A stretch of DNA of 64,000 nt from Oncomelania hupensis. Taxonomy: Eukaryota > Mollusca > Gastropoda > Littorinimorpha > Pomatiopsidae. The notes beneath the pieces were generated by a model. The model did not search any database, had not been told where the DNA came from, and saw only the letters and a program-made list of their open reading frames with translations. The position numbers and the translations under genes are program-made. Every line of letters begins with the position of its first letter. The stretch's first letter is position 1. Location: assembly GCA_036898135.1 (NCBI GenBank), contig CM072511.1, positions 35,072,627 to 35,136,626 of the forward strand, written 5' to 3'. Below, one piece after another: positions 23,601 through 34,040 of the stretch.

Positions 23601-24282
23601 AAGCATGGAGACCAATGCAGTAGAGTATCCCCTGCACTCCAAAGAAACCTACAAAGACGTGATACTCAACGGAGACCTAGCCGCTAAACAGCAACAGCAA
23701 GTACGACAGGTCATTCGACAACATCAGACTGTTCTAACAGACCGACCAGGGAGGACAGACCTCGTCGAAGTAACCTTAACGGTGACCGACCCAACACCCG
23801 TCCGCCAGAAGCTCTACCCGATGCCACTGTCTCAGCAGCGAGCCATCAAGGAAGAGATAGACACCTTACTGGCAGCCGGAATCATCTCAGAGTCTACCTC
23901 ACCCTACAGCGCAGGCACGGTACTGTTGCGAAAACCCAACGGAGAGCATCGACTGTGCATCGACTTCAGACTCCTGAATGCGGTAACGCAGTTCCAGCCA
24001 GAGCCACTCCCGGACCAGACCGACCTATTTGCCAAGCTACAGCGAGCAAAGTACTTCTCACGCATCGACCTCAGCAAAGGATACTACCAGATACCAGTGC
24101 AACCGCAAGTCCGAAAGTACCTAGCTTTCAGCACTATGGAAGGACACTTCGAATTCAATGTACTTCCATTCGGACTCCACAACGCACCCAGCATCTTCAG
24201 CGCCATGATGCGAAAACTCCTGGCACCCCTGAGCAGCGAGCACCTACACTCGTTTATGGACGACATCCTCATCAAATTTTAA
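20617..24282 (+). CDS. Gag-Pol polyprotein (Gag, PR, IN, partial RT), Gmr1-like
   Basis: The frame starts at the ATG at 20617 (MSDPVALRLRF) and has 1221 codons before TAA. In order: a Lys/Glu/Ala-rich coiled coil at residues ~30-145; a retrotransposon Gag fold at ~170-355; a CX2CX4HX4C zinc knuckle at 396-409; and an aspartic protease motif DTG at 462-464. The integrase follows, with its HHCC zinc domain starting near His635 and the catalytic triad D705, D764 and E800 (exactly 35 residues between the last two). RT begins near residue 1080, with Asp1151 in IDLSKGYYQIP and the FMDD box at 1213-1216. The frame ends six residues later (ILIKF after the DD). The codons are more GC-rich than the flanks. 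The integrase-before-RT order and gypsy-type RT define the Gmr1 group. RNase H and the RT thumb are missing. Confidence 0.9.
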   Translation: MSDPVALRLRFKELGEALHLAGGDLIAYINAEVEKQEAKAERAAEREAKKLEAAERAAEREQKKAELEAEQKKAELEAAREQKKLELEAAREQKKLELEVEQKKAALAAEREAEVRKWEYERAEKEKERAEKEKERQHELELRRLGSGASSSSSTPPHSDQLEVASNPVQGMSFPLGTFNEREEGLDLYLTRFERLATEYKLDPTHWSFKLSQGLRGKAYDIYSKLPTDRVTDYHKVKEALLTGFELTGECYRQKFRTNRRVKRESYAQFADRLSTTLDKWISQSATAKTYDGLTELLVWEQLRETMTPELRTFSVEQGAERLEDLVKVADRYVAAHGEAKSFRRDLKPNGKEAQKRSPNREGRTANKPNNPRPGQNKGPNTEFGKRGPAEQRRYCSFCNRTNHSTAECFKLAAQRREERESRPAHRVLTQSSGNKPHTIGDHPSVTDTVKVNGKEANCLYDTGLSYDAIVSESLVSRADLTDKTVELQGADLTKPTTTCPIAWIEVESRYVTGRIQAAVLQKPLYDLVLGCRYVFLGTPPKTVEIAAVQTRAQAKTQPPQPEFAPNPGLEEIKTAQKEDTSIAKCFQKLPKAHTPPHKGDFYMEEGVLHRQGDGDHTQLVLPATLRAQVLEQGHSMPLSGHMGIGATVQRISAHYYWPGITEDVKRYVKSCHQCQRYSPRHHTVPVTLGPSVVVGVPFQQVSVDIVGPLPMTKKRNRFLLTLVDACTMWCEAVPLPAIDTKKIADALIAIFTRVGFPDSIRTDNGSQFTGRLMQDVFELIQVHHIRTPPYHPASNGQVERLNGTLLTILRKVADDNPEAWDTYVNAALFAYRETPHAATGYTPSTLLFGRPLAGPLEALRRSWTEAKIDDTPRGATKYVADLQETLKATWKKAGEALKKARARQAKYYNRHAKDRELQVGDQVLLLLPSGTNKLDIAWRGPYRVTAKKSKTVYQVEVNGRARYHHINLLKKYTDRPATPSTHNLLAIAIAEEGESMETNAVEYPLHSKETYKDVILNGDLAAKQQQQVRQVIRQHQTVLTDRPGRTDLVEVTLTVTDPTPVRQKLYPMPLSQQRAIKEEIDTLLAAGIISESTSPYSAGTVLLRKPNGEHRLCIDFRLLNAVTQFQPEPLPDQTDLFAKLQRAKYFSRIDLSKGYYQIPVQPQVRKYLAFSTMEGHFEFNVLPFGLHNAPSIFSAMMRKLLAPLSSEHLHSFMDDILIKF

Positions 24283-24956
24283 ATACGAATATTTTTCGGT
24301 GTTTTTGTTAACCTTTATTAGCTAAATAATTTGTATATATAGAAGCATACTTTCTAAATAATCATTTGTTTACAAACAATGTAAGATTTCTCTAAATAAT
24401 AAATTTTATCCATAATTAACTTGTTTACCCAAACAATACATTGTTTACGTAAATAAATCATGATATAGGTAAATAAGGCATTGTTGCTAAATAAGGAATT
24501 AGTTACCTATATAATGCAGTATTTAGCAGATTGTGTTAAATAATTTACTATTTAGAAATGTTTCTAAGTAATGATTTTTTTTCTCTACATAATGCATTAT
24601 TTAGCAGAATTTTCTAAATAATGTGTTATTTAGAATATGTTGCTAAATAATGAATTATTTAGGAAAACAATTAATTGTTTAGGGACTGCAAAATTTCATT
24701 ATTTAGGGGATTCCATGATTCGCTTAAAAACGTTTTAAGAAAATAATGTGACTTCTTTCTATAATTAAAGGCAAGGTTTTCTCAAAGATTTTTTGGCTAA
24801 GCCAGCGCTGGTCCGTCAGTGGAACCAGAGATATTTGTGTCAATGGCATATCCCTCGTAGTACTTTAATATTTTTTAGAAGTTAAACGTTTAATTGGTTT
24901 TTTTCCCCCATTGTACTGTACATGTATATGTGTGTACAAGTGTGTGTGCACGTTTC
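24283..24956. repeat. AT-rich palindromic unit field after the truncated RT
   Basis: Extremely AT-rich. CTAAATAAT and its inverse ATTATTTAG recur at irregular 20-30 base spacing, and neighbouring pairs form short palindromes. It replaces the missing 3' part of the LTR element. The segment 24321-24390 has an inverted partner at 25948-26018. Confidence 0.6.
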
Positions 24957-25522
24957 ACCCCCGTTGGGGTGCCGGGGGTTTCAGTATAAATAGTATCCCC
25001 ACTTTCTGGAAATGTAGTGCTTTAAATTCCCACTGTCGCTGTCTTTCTCATTTGCTCTTTCTCATTCCTGCACTGTTCTATCAATCTGCTATACTATCTT
25101 CTTCTTCGATTGACCAGTCACCTACCTTTTTTCTTGAAAACTCTTCCGGGACAAGACTCCTTATTTGTGTATGAGGTCTGTTGGATCAGCTTGGGAATAT
25201 TGGACGCTTTCTGCCAGGTGGTCACTATGGCTTCCTATGATATTATTTAGCAATGTAGGCATTTTATATGTATGTGTTTTGTTGATAATTTATAATGATG
25301 TTTGTTTTCTATTTTGTTTTTGTAAACGGGGGTTCGATAAGTTGGGGTGAAGCCTCAGCCGTCCCCTGCGTGGGATGTCTTTATTGTAAAGTGACTGGCT
25401 GGAGGAGAGCTTTCAGTTTTACCACTAGGGATGTTTTAGCAGATCTTTAATGCGGATCGGGGGTTGTCCGGTCCTGATTTGGCTCGGAAGAGTCCGCTGG
25501 ACCTAAAGCAATAATCATGTAA
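24957..25522 (+). mobile_element. R1 retroposon, full-length copy with 12-bp TSD
   Basis: TGTGCACGTTTC occurs at 24945-24956 and 25523-25534. The TATA box is at 24985-24993. It is inserted between the two halves of the AT-rich inverted-repeat field, so it is younger than that field. Confidence 0.9.
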
Positions 25523-25534
25523 TGTGCACGTTTC

Positions 25535-26310
25535 GAAGTTGGAACTAAGTTATTTTGATTAAATTTGTCAACATCGAAATATTCTTTTCTGAAGTTTCAG
25601 GTACGATTTCTGTCATTTTTCATGATTTGGACCCTTAGGATAAAAAAAAGGCAACAAAATATTTTTTTTAACAAACAAAAAGTCTTCCGACAAAAATTAA
25701 ACAGTTTAAAAGAACATTTTATTTTGTTTTGCTGAAAGTACCCGATTTATCGCTACTATAATTGGATTTGTTGCTGAGCAGTCTGTTGCTCTCACCATCT
25801 ATTTTTGTGCTTGAATCATCCGATCTGTGGCTTAAATCATTCAATCTTGTGCTCAAAGTTTCCATTTTTGTGGTTAAAGATGTGCTGTTAAAATAAGCCA
25901 TTCTGTTGCTGAATCCATAAATTTTTTTAGTCAATTAATTTTAAGCGGAAATCTTCCATTGTTTGTAAACAAATGATCAGTTAAAAAATATGCTGATACA
26001 GAAAAATTATTTAGCTGAAAGTGGTGAAATTAAATATTGTACAAAGGGCCTAGGAATTCCATAACAACTGATCTGGCAATTCCACAAGGTTTTTCATAAC
26101 AGGAATTGAATTGTATCGCTTTTTCTAGAAGAAATGGATGTCGTTTTGAATGCTAAAATGCTGCTGCAGTACAATATTATTGTGCTGTTACCTATGCAAA
26201 TCAGGAAGAGAGTGGTACTCTGGACGTTGTGATTTTCTATTTGAACCAAATCCCTCCAATAAAGTGGGGAAAATGGGATTCGAGAAAATAACAAGATGAC
26301 GTCACCTAAT
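25535..26310. repeat. Second half of the AT-rich field; 21-bp periodic segment
   Basis: 25720-25935 repeats with a 21-bp period (units around CTTAAATCATTCA), so one - strand frame reads as heptads such as TRLNDLS. 25958-25978 is the exact reverse complement of the 21 bases at 24361, and similarity extends over about 70 bases. 26213-26310 resembles family R2 (the GAGCTGTAAAGCTC repeat). Confidence 0.5.
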
Positions 26311-26326
26311 TTGTGTCAGCTTTAAA

Positions 26327-26808
26327 GAATCCATTGTTTCTGTCATTCTCATTTGTTTTTTCTCGTTCCTAATCTGTTCTATAAATCTACTATCTTCTTC
26401 ACTACACCAATCACCTACCTTTTATCTTGAAAACTCCCAGAACTCATTTGTGTATGGGGTCTTTTGGGTCAGCTTGGGGATTTTGGACGCTTTCTACCAA
26501 ATGGGCACTAGGGCTTTCTATGGTATTATTATTTTGCAATGTAGGCATTTTATATATATGTGTTTTGTTAATATCTTATAAAGATGTTTATATTCTATTT
26601 TGTTTTTGTAAACCGGGTTCGATAAATTAGAGTACAGTCTCGGCGTTCCCTGCATGGGATGCCTTTATTGTAAAGTGACCAGCTGGTGGAGTACACCATT
26701 GGGGTTGTTTCAGCAGATGTTTTATAAGGATCGGGGGTGAGCCCTCTTTACAGCAAGTTGTGGTCCTGGCTCGGCTCTTTGCAGTCCTCTGGACCCTATA
26801 AACAATGA
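26327..26808 (+). mobile_element. R1 retroposon, diverged copy
   Basis: It is the most diverged copy. It starts at GCTTTAAA, about 30 bases 3' of where the TATA box lies in full-length copies, and keeps the body and a decayed 3' hairpin. The TATA/GC-rich leader is absent. Confidence 0.7.
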
Positions 26809-26837
26809 CTAACTATCTTTGTGTTCTAACTATATGC

Positions 26838-26938
26838 CAACAAAGAAATCCCTCAATTCGTTTCAGAGAAAGGTGTGCACGGACGCAAGGACAGAGCCCA
26901 AAACAATAGTACACCATTTCCGCTCGGGAACTAATAAA
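26838..26938 (-). repeat. Interspersed repeat R2, partial, next to peroxidase exon c
   Basis: GTTTCAGAGAAAGGTGTGC, GGACGCAAGGACAG and CGCTCGGGAACTAAT match the copy at 48119-48237. It ends about 48 bases before the exon. Confidence 0.6.
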
Positions 26939-26985
26939 TATAAATGGGCCTATATACACGCTAATGCTGTCCTTTCTTTGAACAG

Positions 26986-27231
26986 CACTGGAACCAGACC
27001 ATCCTCACACCTACGACGCCCAGCGCGACCCGAGGGCGGCCAACGTGTTTGCTGCAGCCGCTTTCCGCTTCGGGCACACTCTGGTGCCAAGCGGGTTGCA
27101 GTACGGGGACAAGTGGTTGATGTTGCACGAGGTCTTCAATAACCCTAAATGGGTGCGGGAAGGTATGGACAAGATTCTCAAGGCAGTGCTCAGCATCCAA
27201 GCCCAGAGCAAGGACCAGTTTATTGCTGAAG
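26986..27231 (+). CDS. Haem peroxidase exon c (proximal histidine)
   Basis: The acceptor is TTTGAACAG before 26986 and the donor is GTTAGT at 27232. Phase is 1 at both ends and 82 residues are encoded. The segment AAAFRFGHTLVPSG carries the proximal haem-ligand histidine in the invariant FRxGH context. It is preceded by YDAQRDPRAANVF, the usual lead-in of the family. The base composition is clearly more GC-rich than the flanking introns. The upstream intron of about 9.9 kb is the longest here and contains the whole Gmr1-like element, two RTE-like LINE pieces and two R1 copies. Confidence 0.95.
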
Positions 27232-28053
27232 GTTAGTTGCTCGTTTTAAACGTAAGTTTTCACCCGATCACATTGACTAGACACAGCTATATAGCTACTG
27301 ACATCTGTATGGCCATTGTTGCCTGACCTGCAATAATTTGTATTATACGTTAATTTGGTGTGGGGCGGTTTTTTTCTACAAACATTGGTGATGCAGATGA
27401 AATTAACTCGGTTTGTATCGTGCCAAGTCACATTACAAAGCCCGTATACTCGCATGTCCCGGACACTGGGGGGTTATTCTTTTCCAGGGATAGGCTGTTT
27501 GGATTCACTCTCAACTTTGGGCCCGGGAACAACGATAGCACACGCTTCCTATTCACTCTCCTTTCGATTGTTTCTTGGGTATATAGTCTACATACCATAT
27601 CCATTGATACCCACGTCAACTAAAAGTAAAAGTAATTCTGTCCTGGTATAAGGTTAGGTGTAATACCCAGCCCCCCCCCTACATTACCCCCTATCCTTCC
27701 CCCCATCCCACCAGAACCATTAAACTAACCCTGCCACTTCATGTTTGCTCTATGCAACATTCTGAATTCTACTTCTAAGAGTTCCCGATGGTCCAACAGA
27801 CAGGTGAAAGGGCCAAGCGTTCCAACACCTATGCATACATAAAAAAAAACACTCATACACACACACACATACCAACACACACACACACACGCACGCACTC
27901 ACATTCTCTTACTCTCCCTCTCCCTCCCTCTCTCTCTGCCCATCTCTTTTCCCTCTCCCTCTCTCCCAGAGAAGAACAGAGAAAGTGATTGCTAATCCTG
28001 ACCACAAAAGATAAAATGAATTGACCTGTTAAAAATTAATCATAAATAAACAT

Positions 28054-28160
28054 AGAAGAAGAAGAAGAAGAAGAAGAAGAAGAAGAAGAAGAAGAAGAAG
28101 AAGAAGAAGAAGAAGAAGAAGAAGAAGAAGAAGAAGAAAAAGAAGAAAAAGAAGAAGAAT
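28054..28160. repeat. GAA trinucleotide tract (~35 units)
   Basis: A purine-only stretch in the intron before exon d, capable of forming triplex DNA. Confidence 0.97.
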
Positions 28161-28194
28161 CTTATTCAGGGAATGTAGCTCTGCTGTGATGCAT

Positions 28195-28548
28195 TCCTAC
28201 ACATCTGTGTTGCCCTACACTTCTGTGCTGTCCTATACTTCTGTATTGGCCTGCACTTCTGTATTGTCCTACACTTCGGTGATGTCCTACACTTCTGTGT
28301 TGTCCTACACTTGTGTGATGCATTCCTACACTTCTATGTTGCCATACACTTCTGTGTTGTCCTACACTTCTGTATTGTCCTACACTTCTGTGGTTTCCTA
28401 CACTTCTGTGTTGTCCTACACTTTTGTGTTGTCCTACATTTCTGTGATGCATTCCAGATTTCTGTGTGGCCCTACACTTCTTTGATGAATTACTACACTT
28501 CTGTGTTGTCCTACTTCTTTGTTGTCCTACACTTCTGTGATGCATTTC
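28195..28548. repeat. 18-bp minisatellite in the peroxidase intron
   Basis: About 19 imperfect units of CCTACACTTCTGTGTTGT. Because 18 is a multiple of three, both strands stay open over much of it; this is a repeat artefact and not a gene. Confidence 0.95.
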
Positions 28549-28599
28549 TACGCCTTTCTTGCCCTTCTCTGTAGCACACCTGCAGCTTCTGTTTTGCAG

Positions 28600-28792
28600 G
28601 TCTGAGGAATCGCCTGTTCGAATCGGCCCCTAGGAAGAGTCTGGATCTGATTGCTCTGAACATCCAGCGAGGTCGCGACCATGGGCTTGCTCCGTACAGT
28701 GCGTGGAGGGAGATGTGCGGTCTTCCTAAAGTGAGCGACTTCAACAGCACAGACCTCGGATCCTGCGGTCCTTCGTTGCAAGAGGTTTACTT
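28600..28792 (+). CDS. Haem peroxidase exon d (NIQRGRDHG signature)
   Basis: The exon lies between TTTTGCAG and GTAAGT, entering in phase 1 and leaving in phase 2. It encodes about 64 residues, including LDLIALNIQRGRDHGL followed by YSAWREMCGLP, the most conserved linear signature of animal haem peroxidases. The two cysteines CGLP and SCGP suit disulphide-bonded secreted proteins. Immediately upstream in the same intron are a GAA repeat and an 18-bp minisatellite ending about 50 bases before the acceptor. Confidence 0.95.
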
Positions 28793-28874
28793 GTAAGTTT
28801 TGTGCTGAGTTTTGACTCGCGTGCTTGCAGCTATGTGCGTTTTATGTACTCGCCCCCCGAAAAATGTAAAATTA

Positions 28875-29047
<173 letters not shown>

Positions 29048-29061
29048 GATGAAAATAAATA

Positions 29062-29416
29062 AATGGATCAGCTTGGGAATATTGGACGCTTTCTGCCAGG
29101 TGGTCACTAGGGATTCCTATGATGTTATTATTTAGCAATGTAGGCATTTTATATGTATATGTTTTGTTGATAATTTATAATGATGTTTGTATTCTATTTT
29201 GTTTTTGTAAACGGGGGTTCGATAAATTAGAGTGCAGCCTCAGCGTCCCCTGCGTGGGATGTCTTTATTGTAAAGTGACTGGCTGGTGGAGGGCATTCAG
29301 TTTTCCCACTAGGGTTGTTTCAGCAGATCTTTTATGCGGATTGGGGGTTGTCCGGTCCTGATTTGGCTCGGAAGAGTCCGCTGGACCTAAAGCAACAATT
29401 ATGTAATGTAATGTAA
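29062..29416 (+). mobile_element. R1 retroposon, 5'-truncated copy
   Basis: It begins at TGGATCAGCTTGGG in the middle of the consensus, directly after a 160-bp TC tract, and runs through the 3' hairpin to an ATGTAATG tail. An RTE-like LINE fragment follows at once. Confidence 0.85.
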
Positions 29417-29760
29417 TCCATCAATGTCATCCCGCAAAACGTAGGTTGGAGATTGCTCTACCCCCTATGCTGACTGCCTTCGTGATCTGCAAAGGCATCT
29501 AAAATGATGCGCTCCAGGAAGATGTTTGTAGAGTGTTGGAGAGAGGTAGGCATCCTTGACGCACGCTGATTGTTGTTCTGAACCAGTTCCCGATGGCGCT
29601 GTTGTGGAAGATTACACTGATAGCCTTGTCATACAGACTTTTGATGACTTCAATAATGTTATGGATTAATGTTGTACGCTCTCATGGTCACCCACAGAAC
29701 TGCATGCCAGACTCGGTCAAACGCTTTCTTGAAGTCTACAAACATGATATAGATGTATCA
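29417..29760 (-). pseudogene. RTE-like LINE RT fragment
   Basis: It is collinear with 17590-18420: the conserved stretch around KRFLEV/KKAFDRVWHAV, LYDKAISV and DDIDG on the - strand, with frameshifts. Confidence 0.7.
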
Positions 29761-31658
29761 TATATTTTCCTTTTTAAAATTGATCTTTTGAAGGTAAACA
29801 ATTTTGTTAGGCCTGATGAAAAGCGTCAACATTTGTAATCGTAAAGTGGAATGTTTTATATTTGACCCATATTGTACAGCAGCATTGGTTTATTTGATCA
29901 TACGTGACCTTAAGAAGTCATGTGAAGGTCATCCAAAGTTCAAGGTCATTGCAAGATCACCGTTGTTTTTTGACATAGTAGGGACTTCTGCTGTAGTTTA
30001 TTTGATTATACATGTGGGTTTCTGTGGAACCGGATGTCAAGATAAAAGTGAATAGTAACTTGTTTTTTAAAGCAGCCATTTTGTTTCTTTTTTTTTAATC
30101 CATAATGGGCACCCCTATTTGAGGTAGAACATTGTGAATAAGTTCTTTAAAAGGCATATTTTTTGAGTCACATAGGTCTTTTATTTTATTGTGTTACTTG
30201 TAGGGGTTTGAGAAAGGAGGGAACCTCTGCTGGGGTTGTGTACTTCTGTTTGGTAGGGAAAGTATATGTGGTTTGGAGGTGTTCGTTAGTTTGTATTCTC
30301 AGCAGGGTTACAACTTCATAACCACTCAAAGCGCCCAAAGCATATAGGCGTGCCGAAAGGAACACTATCGAGTAGTCGCTGTGCGTGTTGGCATCTGTGT
30401 GCTTTTGCCTGAGTGTGCAGTGCTAACACTTCTCTTTCCAATCCTGCGCAAGACTTCGTTAATGTCATCCGTCTTCCATACTTCCAGACTCAAAAGACTG
30501 TATCTTGGACGCACAAGCGTACGTCTGTATCGTCAGTACTTTTCAGAATCAGTGGTCACCTTTCTCACTCATTAAAAGATGTTCTTGGTTTTCTGGGATG
30601 AGCTTCATTGTGAACCCTCTGGTGAGCAAAGGAGGCAGCAGAGTTGATGATGGTTCTCCGTGCTGATGTGTGTGTGTGTGCGCGCGTGTGTGCGTGTAGG
30701 CGTGCATGCGCGTGCGAGAGTGTGTGTATGCGTGCGTGCGTGTGCGTTTGTTGTATGTTTTATGTTATGACTTTCAGCCAGTGATTTCATGATTTACGTG
30801 TTGCTTTATATTTTCACAATTTATATCTTCGTTGTGTGTCTGCCATTGAATCACCCAGTCCCCCCAACTAAACAAACAACGAAGACGCCAAAAACAATAA
30901 TATAAATATCCATATCTGTATACTGGTTATCTTGGGTTACACCACCGCAAAATAGTCTTATCATTTTTGAAGGGCATTCATTAGTTAAATTGGTTAATTC
31001 ACTTCGGTGAGACTTGACATCGATCGCTTTTCTCTGTCGTGGTCTGATAACCCTTTCAGTGTATGAGAACGTCCGTAGTCTTAAAGTGAGAAGTAAAATA
31101 ATCATCCTTGTTTTGCAAAGGTGTTGTGTGCAATCCACGTTAAACAGAAAGCCGGCCCATCAAGTCATGCTGCAGCTTTCATCACGTGCGCTGTCAAACC
31201 GTCTGACAGAGAGATGCGCAGATAAGTGAATAATGCAAGCAGTGATCTAGATAGATGCAACATGAAGTGGTTGCTCTTCGGTGTCTTTGTTGCTTTGATG
31301 ACGCTTCTGCGGTAGGCTGCCCCATCAGTCACGTCTGGAACTGAAAGGGTTAAGTCTGGAGCAGAGGACGCAGCAAAAGAGGTCTACATTGTGTGAAACG
31401 TCTAACTGCATGGTGGCGTATTTCAAATGATTGTTAAGAGTAGAGATGTCCCACTATGCTGCTGAGTCCTTTTTGTTATAATTACAGACGTTTCCTTGGT
31501 TGTCTGTAGATGAAATCGATTCATCAGTATAAGGAGAAAATGTAACCTATGATAGTTTGGCTGAAACGATTCTTTTGAAGAAAAAAGAAAAGCTCTTTTC
31601 TCACCCCGCCACCACAGATCTTTCCCTCTCCACTATTACTTCATGTCCCCCAACAACC

Positions 31659-31664
<6 letters not shown>
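29761..31664. other. Peroxidase intron, no feature recognised
   Basis: GT/GC alternation near 30668-30750; no coding or transposon signature seen. Confidence 0.5.
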
Positions 31665-31739
<75 letters not shown>

Positions 31740-31909
31740 CTGAGAGCATTTGCATGAACAGTTGTTGAAGACGTACGCTATATAAGATATCATTATCATC
31801 ATTATCATGACCATCATTATTATCGTCATCACTACCGTCACCATCATCACTCCTTCAAAGGTTGACTTATGCTTTATAAGATAACATCATCATCATCATC
31901 ATCATCATT

Positions 31910-31946
<37 letters not shown>

Positions 31947-31975
31947 ATATCATCATTACCATTACCATTATCACC
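31665..31975. repeat. CT tract, then two ATC tracts with LINE-like tails
   Basis: CT 31665-31735. TACGCTATATAAGATATC before one ATC run and ATGCTTTATAAGATAAC before the next resemble L2-type LINE 3' ends. Confidence 0.8.
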
Positions 31976-32416
31976 TTTAAAGGTGGACTGGTCTTGTCAC
32001 TGTGAATAATAATTTATCAACGGGACATCTCTGGTGGTGCGCTCACGCGAGATTTGTTCTTTTGGATAGTGAGGTAGAAATGTGAGGTTGCCACCGCTGC
32101 CTGTTTGAGTCTGATGAACATGTTTGATCACCAGTCCGGAAACCCCCTCTACTGGCACCTGATCTCCTTACGACAAAAGAAAGGCCACCCCCGAGTTGCC
32201 TAGAAAAAATCGCCACAAAACGTTTGCGATCGCTCTGCACGAACTGTTTTTGCTTGTGGGCAACCTTTTGCTATAAGCGAGCGCTTTTAAAATCGCGCAG
32301 CACATGTTGACTGCACAACAGCCAATCGAAGTGAAGTTGGCTGAAAGTGAAAGTTACTTTCAATCGCATGGCGAAACAACAATACTATCAAATGTAAATA
32401 CTAATTTATACCGATT

Positions 32417-32547
32417 GCACATAAACATAATTATTCCGTCAAATAACAAGTACCCCCAAATCTAACCAGACTGTAATTGACTGCACATAAACATAATTAT
32501 TCCGTCAAATAACAAGTATACAAGTCTTACCAGACTGTAAATGACAA
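32417..32547. repeat. Tandem duplication, period 66 bp
   Basis: GCACATAAACATAATTATTC starts both units (32417, 32483). The units share most of their length, including CCAGACTGTAA. Confidence 0.9.
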
Positions 32548-33321
32548 AAGTCCTCCCTTGCTTTTTCACCGTTGAACACATCGCCATTCGCAAATCAAAA
32601 GCCCACCACTCTGGCTGCTATCTTTTTCTCTTCGCAAACCACCTTTCGAGACCTCCGCGAACATAGGGTTGCGCGGACTTTCCGCCAAAATAGTTACGTA
32701 GCGTTACGGCTAGGCAACTCGGGGCAGAGTGTAGGTCGGGGATGTTTTTAAACCTTTGAATGTATTCGACTGATACAGCCTCCTCAAATAGAAAGTCTCC
32801 ATTTTTTCACTGGTGTTGTGGTGTTTTTGAGAGATTTATTGATTGCCGTCTTAAAGCAGCCATCATCCATGTCACTTTACTAGCGTGATCGTTGCTGCAG
32901 TGGATGTTTTTCTTTATTGCTGTTTACTTAAATGGACCCACTTTGACCATGCCCCCTCCACAGATCTGGTTAAAATTCACAGTAAGTGTTGCCCCCTTGG
33001 AAAAAGTTTTTGAAGAAAACAACTTTCGAAAGTATAAGTATTTTTTAATTCAATAAATTCCGTAGTTTTGTGACTATCAACAGCAACGGCTAAGCTACCG
33101 CTGTAGCGCTAACAATATCATCTAGTAGATGGTAGAGTGTATATGTGTACCGTTATACAAGGGGAAATCACTCCTGTCAAAATAGAAAGGGAAAATTCAG
33201 AGTGTAGCGGTTGGTTTGAGCAACGAAAGCCCGCTTTATCACTGATTAATGTAATAACAATGCGGATCGTATGGCAATCCCGTTTTCGCCAAAAAATAAA
33301 CAAAGCCTTAGTCTGGGGAAC

Positions 33322-33377
33322 GCTCGGAAGAGTCCGCTGGACCTAAAGCAACAATAAAACAAACAAACAAACAAACA
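33322..33377 (+). mobile_element. R1 minimal insertion (3' hairpin only), 12-bp TSD
   Basis: Only the inner hairpin, TAAAGCAACAAT and an AAAC tail are present, between perfect copies of AGTCTGGGGAAC at 33310-33321 and 33378-33389. It shows extreme 5' truncation with retroposition-type target duplication. Confidence 0.85.
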
Positions 33378-34040
33378 AGTCTGGGGAACCTTTAAACCGG
33401 GCACGTGGTCTGCACTTGCACTTACACTCTTGATTTGCTTTTGACTGGGTGTTACATGTTATTTATCAATAGTCGATTCAGCCCCGATATGTGTAACTCG
33501 AATTCGTGTATCCACGCAGCCTGTTCATTCAGCAACAAAGCAGGAGTCGTCGTATAAAGTTTTTCAACTTTATTCAGCAAATATCAACAACTGCATCCAA
33601 AGATCACTTTTCTAAATCACTACGAAGATCATTTTTCGAGCAGACAGTGCATTACTTATATAGTCTCTCTGCAATCGAGAAAAAAAATCGAGCATTCCAG
33701 CATGACGCAATAACACCCAATCAAAATAAAACTCGTCACCGGAACTACGCACTGTCTTACATCATAGAACATTCTTTAGGTTAAAAGAATCGCTTAGCTT
33801 TTACGAGACATATTTGGAACCTTCGATCGATAATAAACAAGTAATTCCAGAAAATTCTCGACCGACGAAAATTATCAACATTACGCAAAGCTTCTTCTAG
33901 CAACAAGGCAAAATCAAATCAAAGGTAAATACACGCTACCATTGCACGCTTTGAAAAATAAAATGATCGGATCTATCGTGCGCATCTCAATCATAAAACT
34001 GGGATTGTTTTCTATGAATATTTTCATTCACTTACTGAGG

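Larger units (their letters stand above)
18716..24282 (+). mobile_element. Gmr1-like Ty3/gypsy LTR retrotransposon, 3'-truncated
   Basis: The element consists of a putative 5' LTR, a leader and one long gag-pol frame. In gag-pol the integrase precedes the reverse transcriptase, the hallmark of the Gmr1 clade of Ty3/gypsy elements and unlike ordinary gypsy order. The frame stops just after the RT FMDD box, so the rest of RT, RNase H and the 3' LTR are absent. It sits inside the intron between peroxidase exons b and c, in the same orientation as the gene. The single uninterrupted frame suggests a fairly young insertion, but it cannot move on its own as it stands. Confidence 0.88.
31976..34040. 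other. Peroxidase intron, mostly unclassified
   Basis: Apart from the 66-bp duplication and the minimal R1 insertion, no family is recognisable. Confidence 0.5.

Noticed and set aside
28162..28545. Open frames on both strands over 28162-28545
   Set aside because: They arise from an 18-bp minisatellite whose unit is a multiple of three.
28195..28548. Regularly spaced repeats as a CRISPR-like array
   Set aside because: Units are contiguous with no spacers, in an animal intron.
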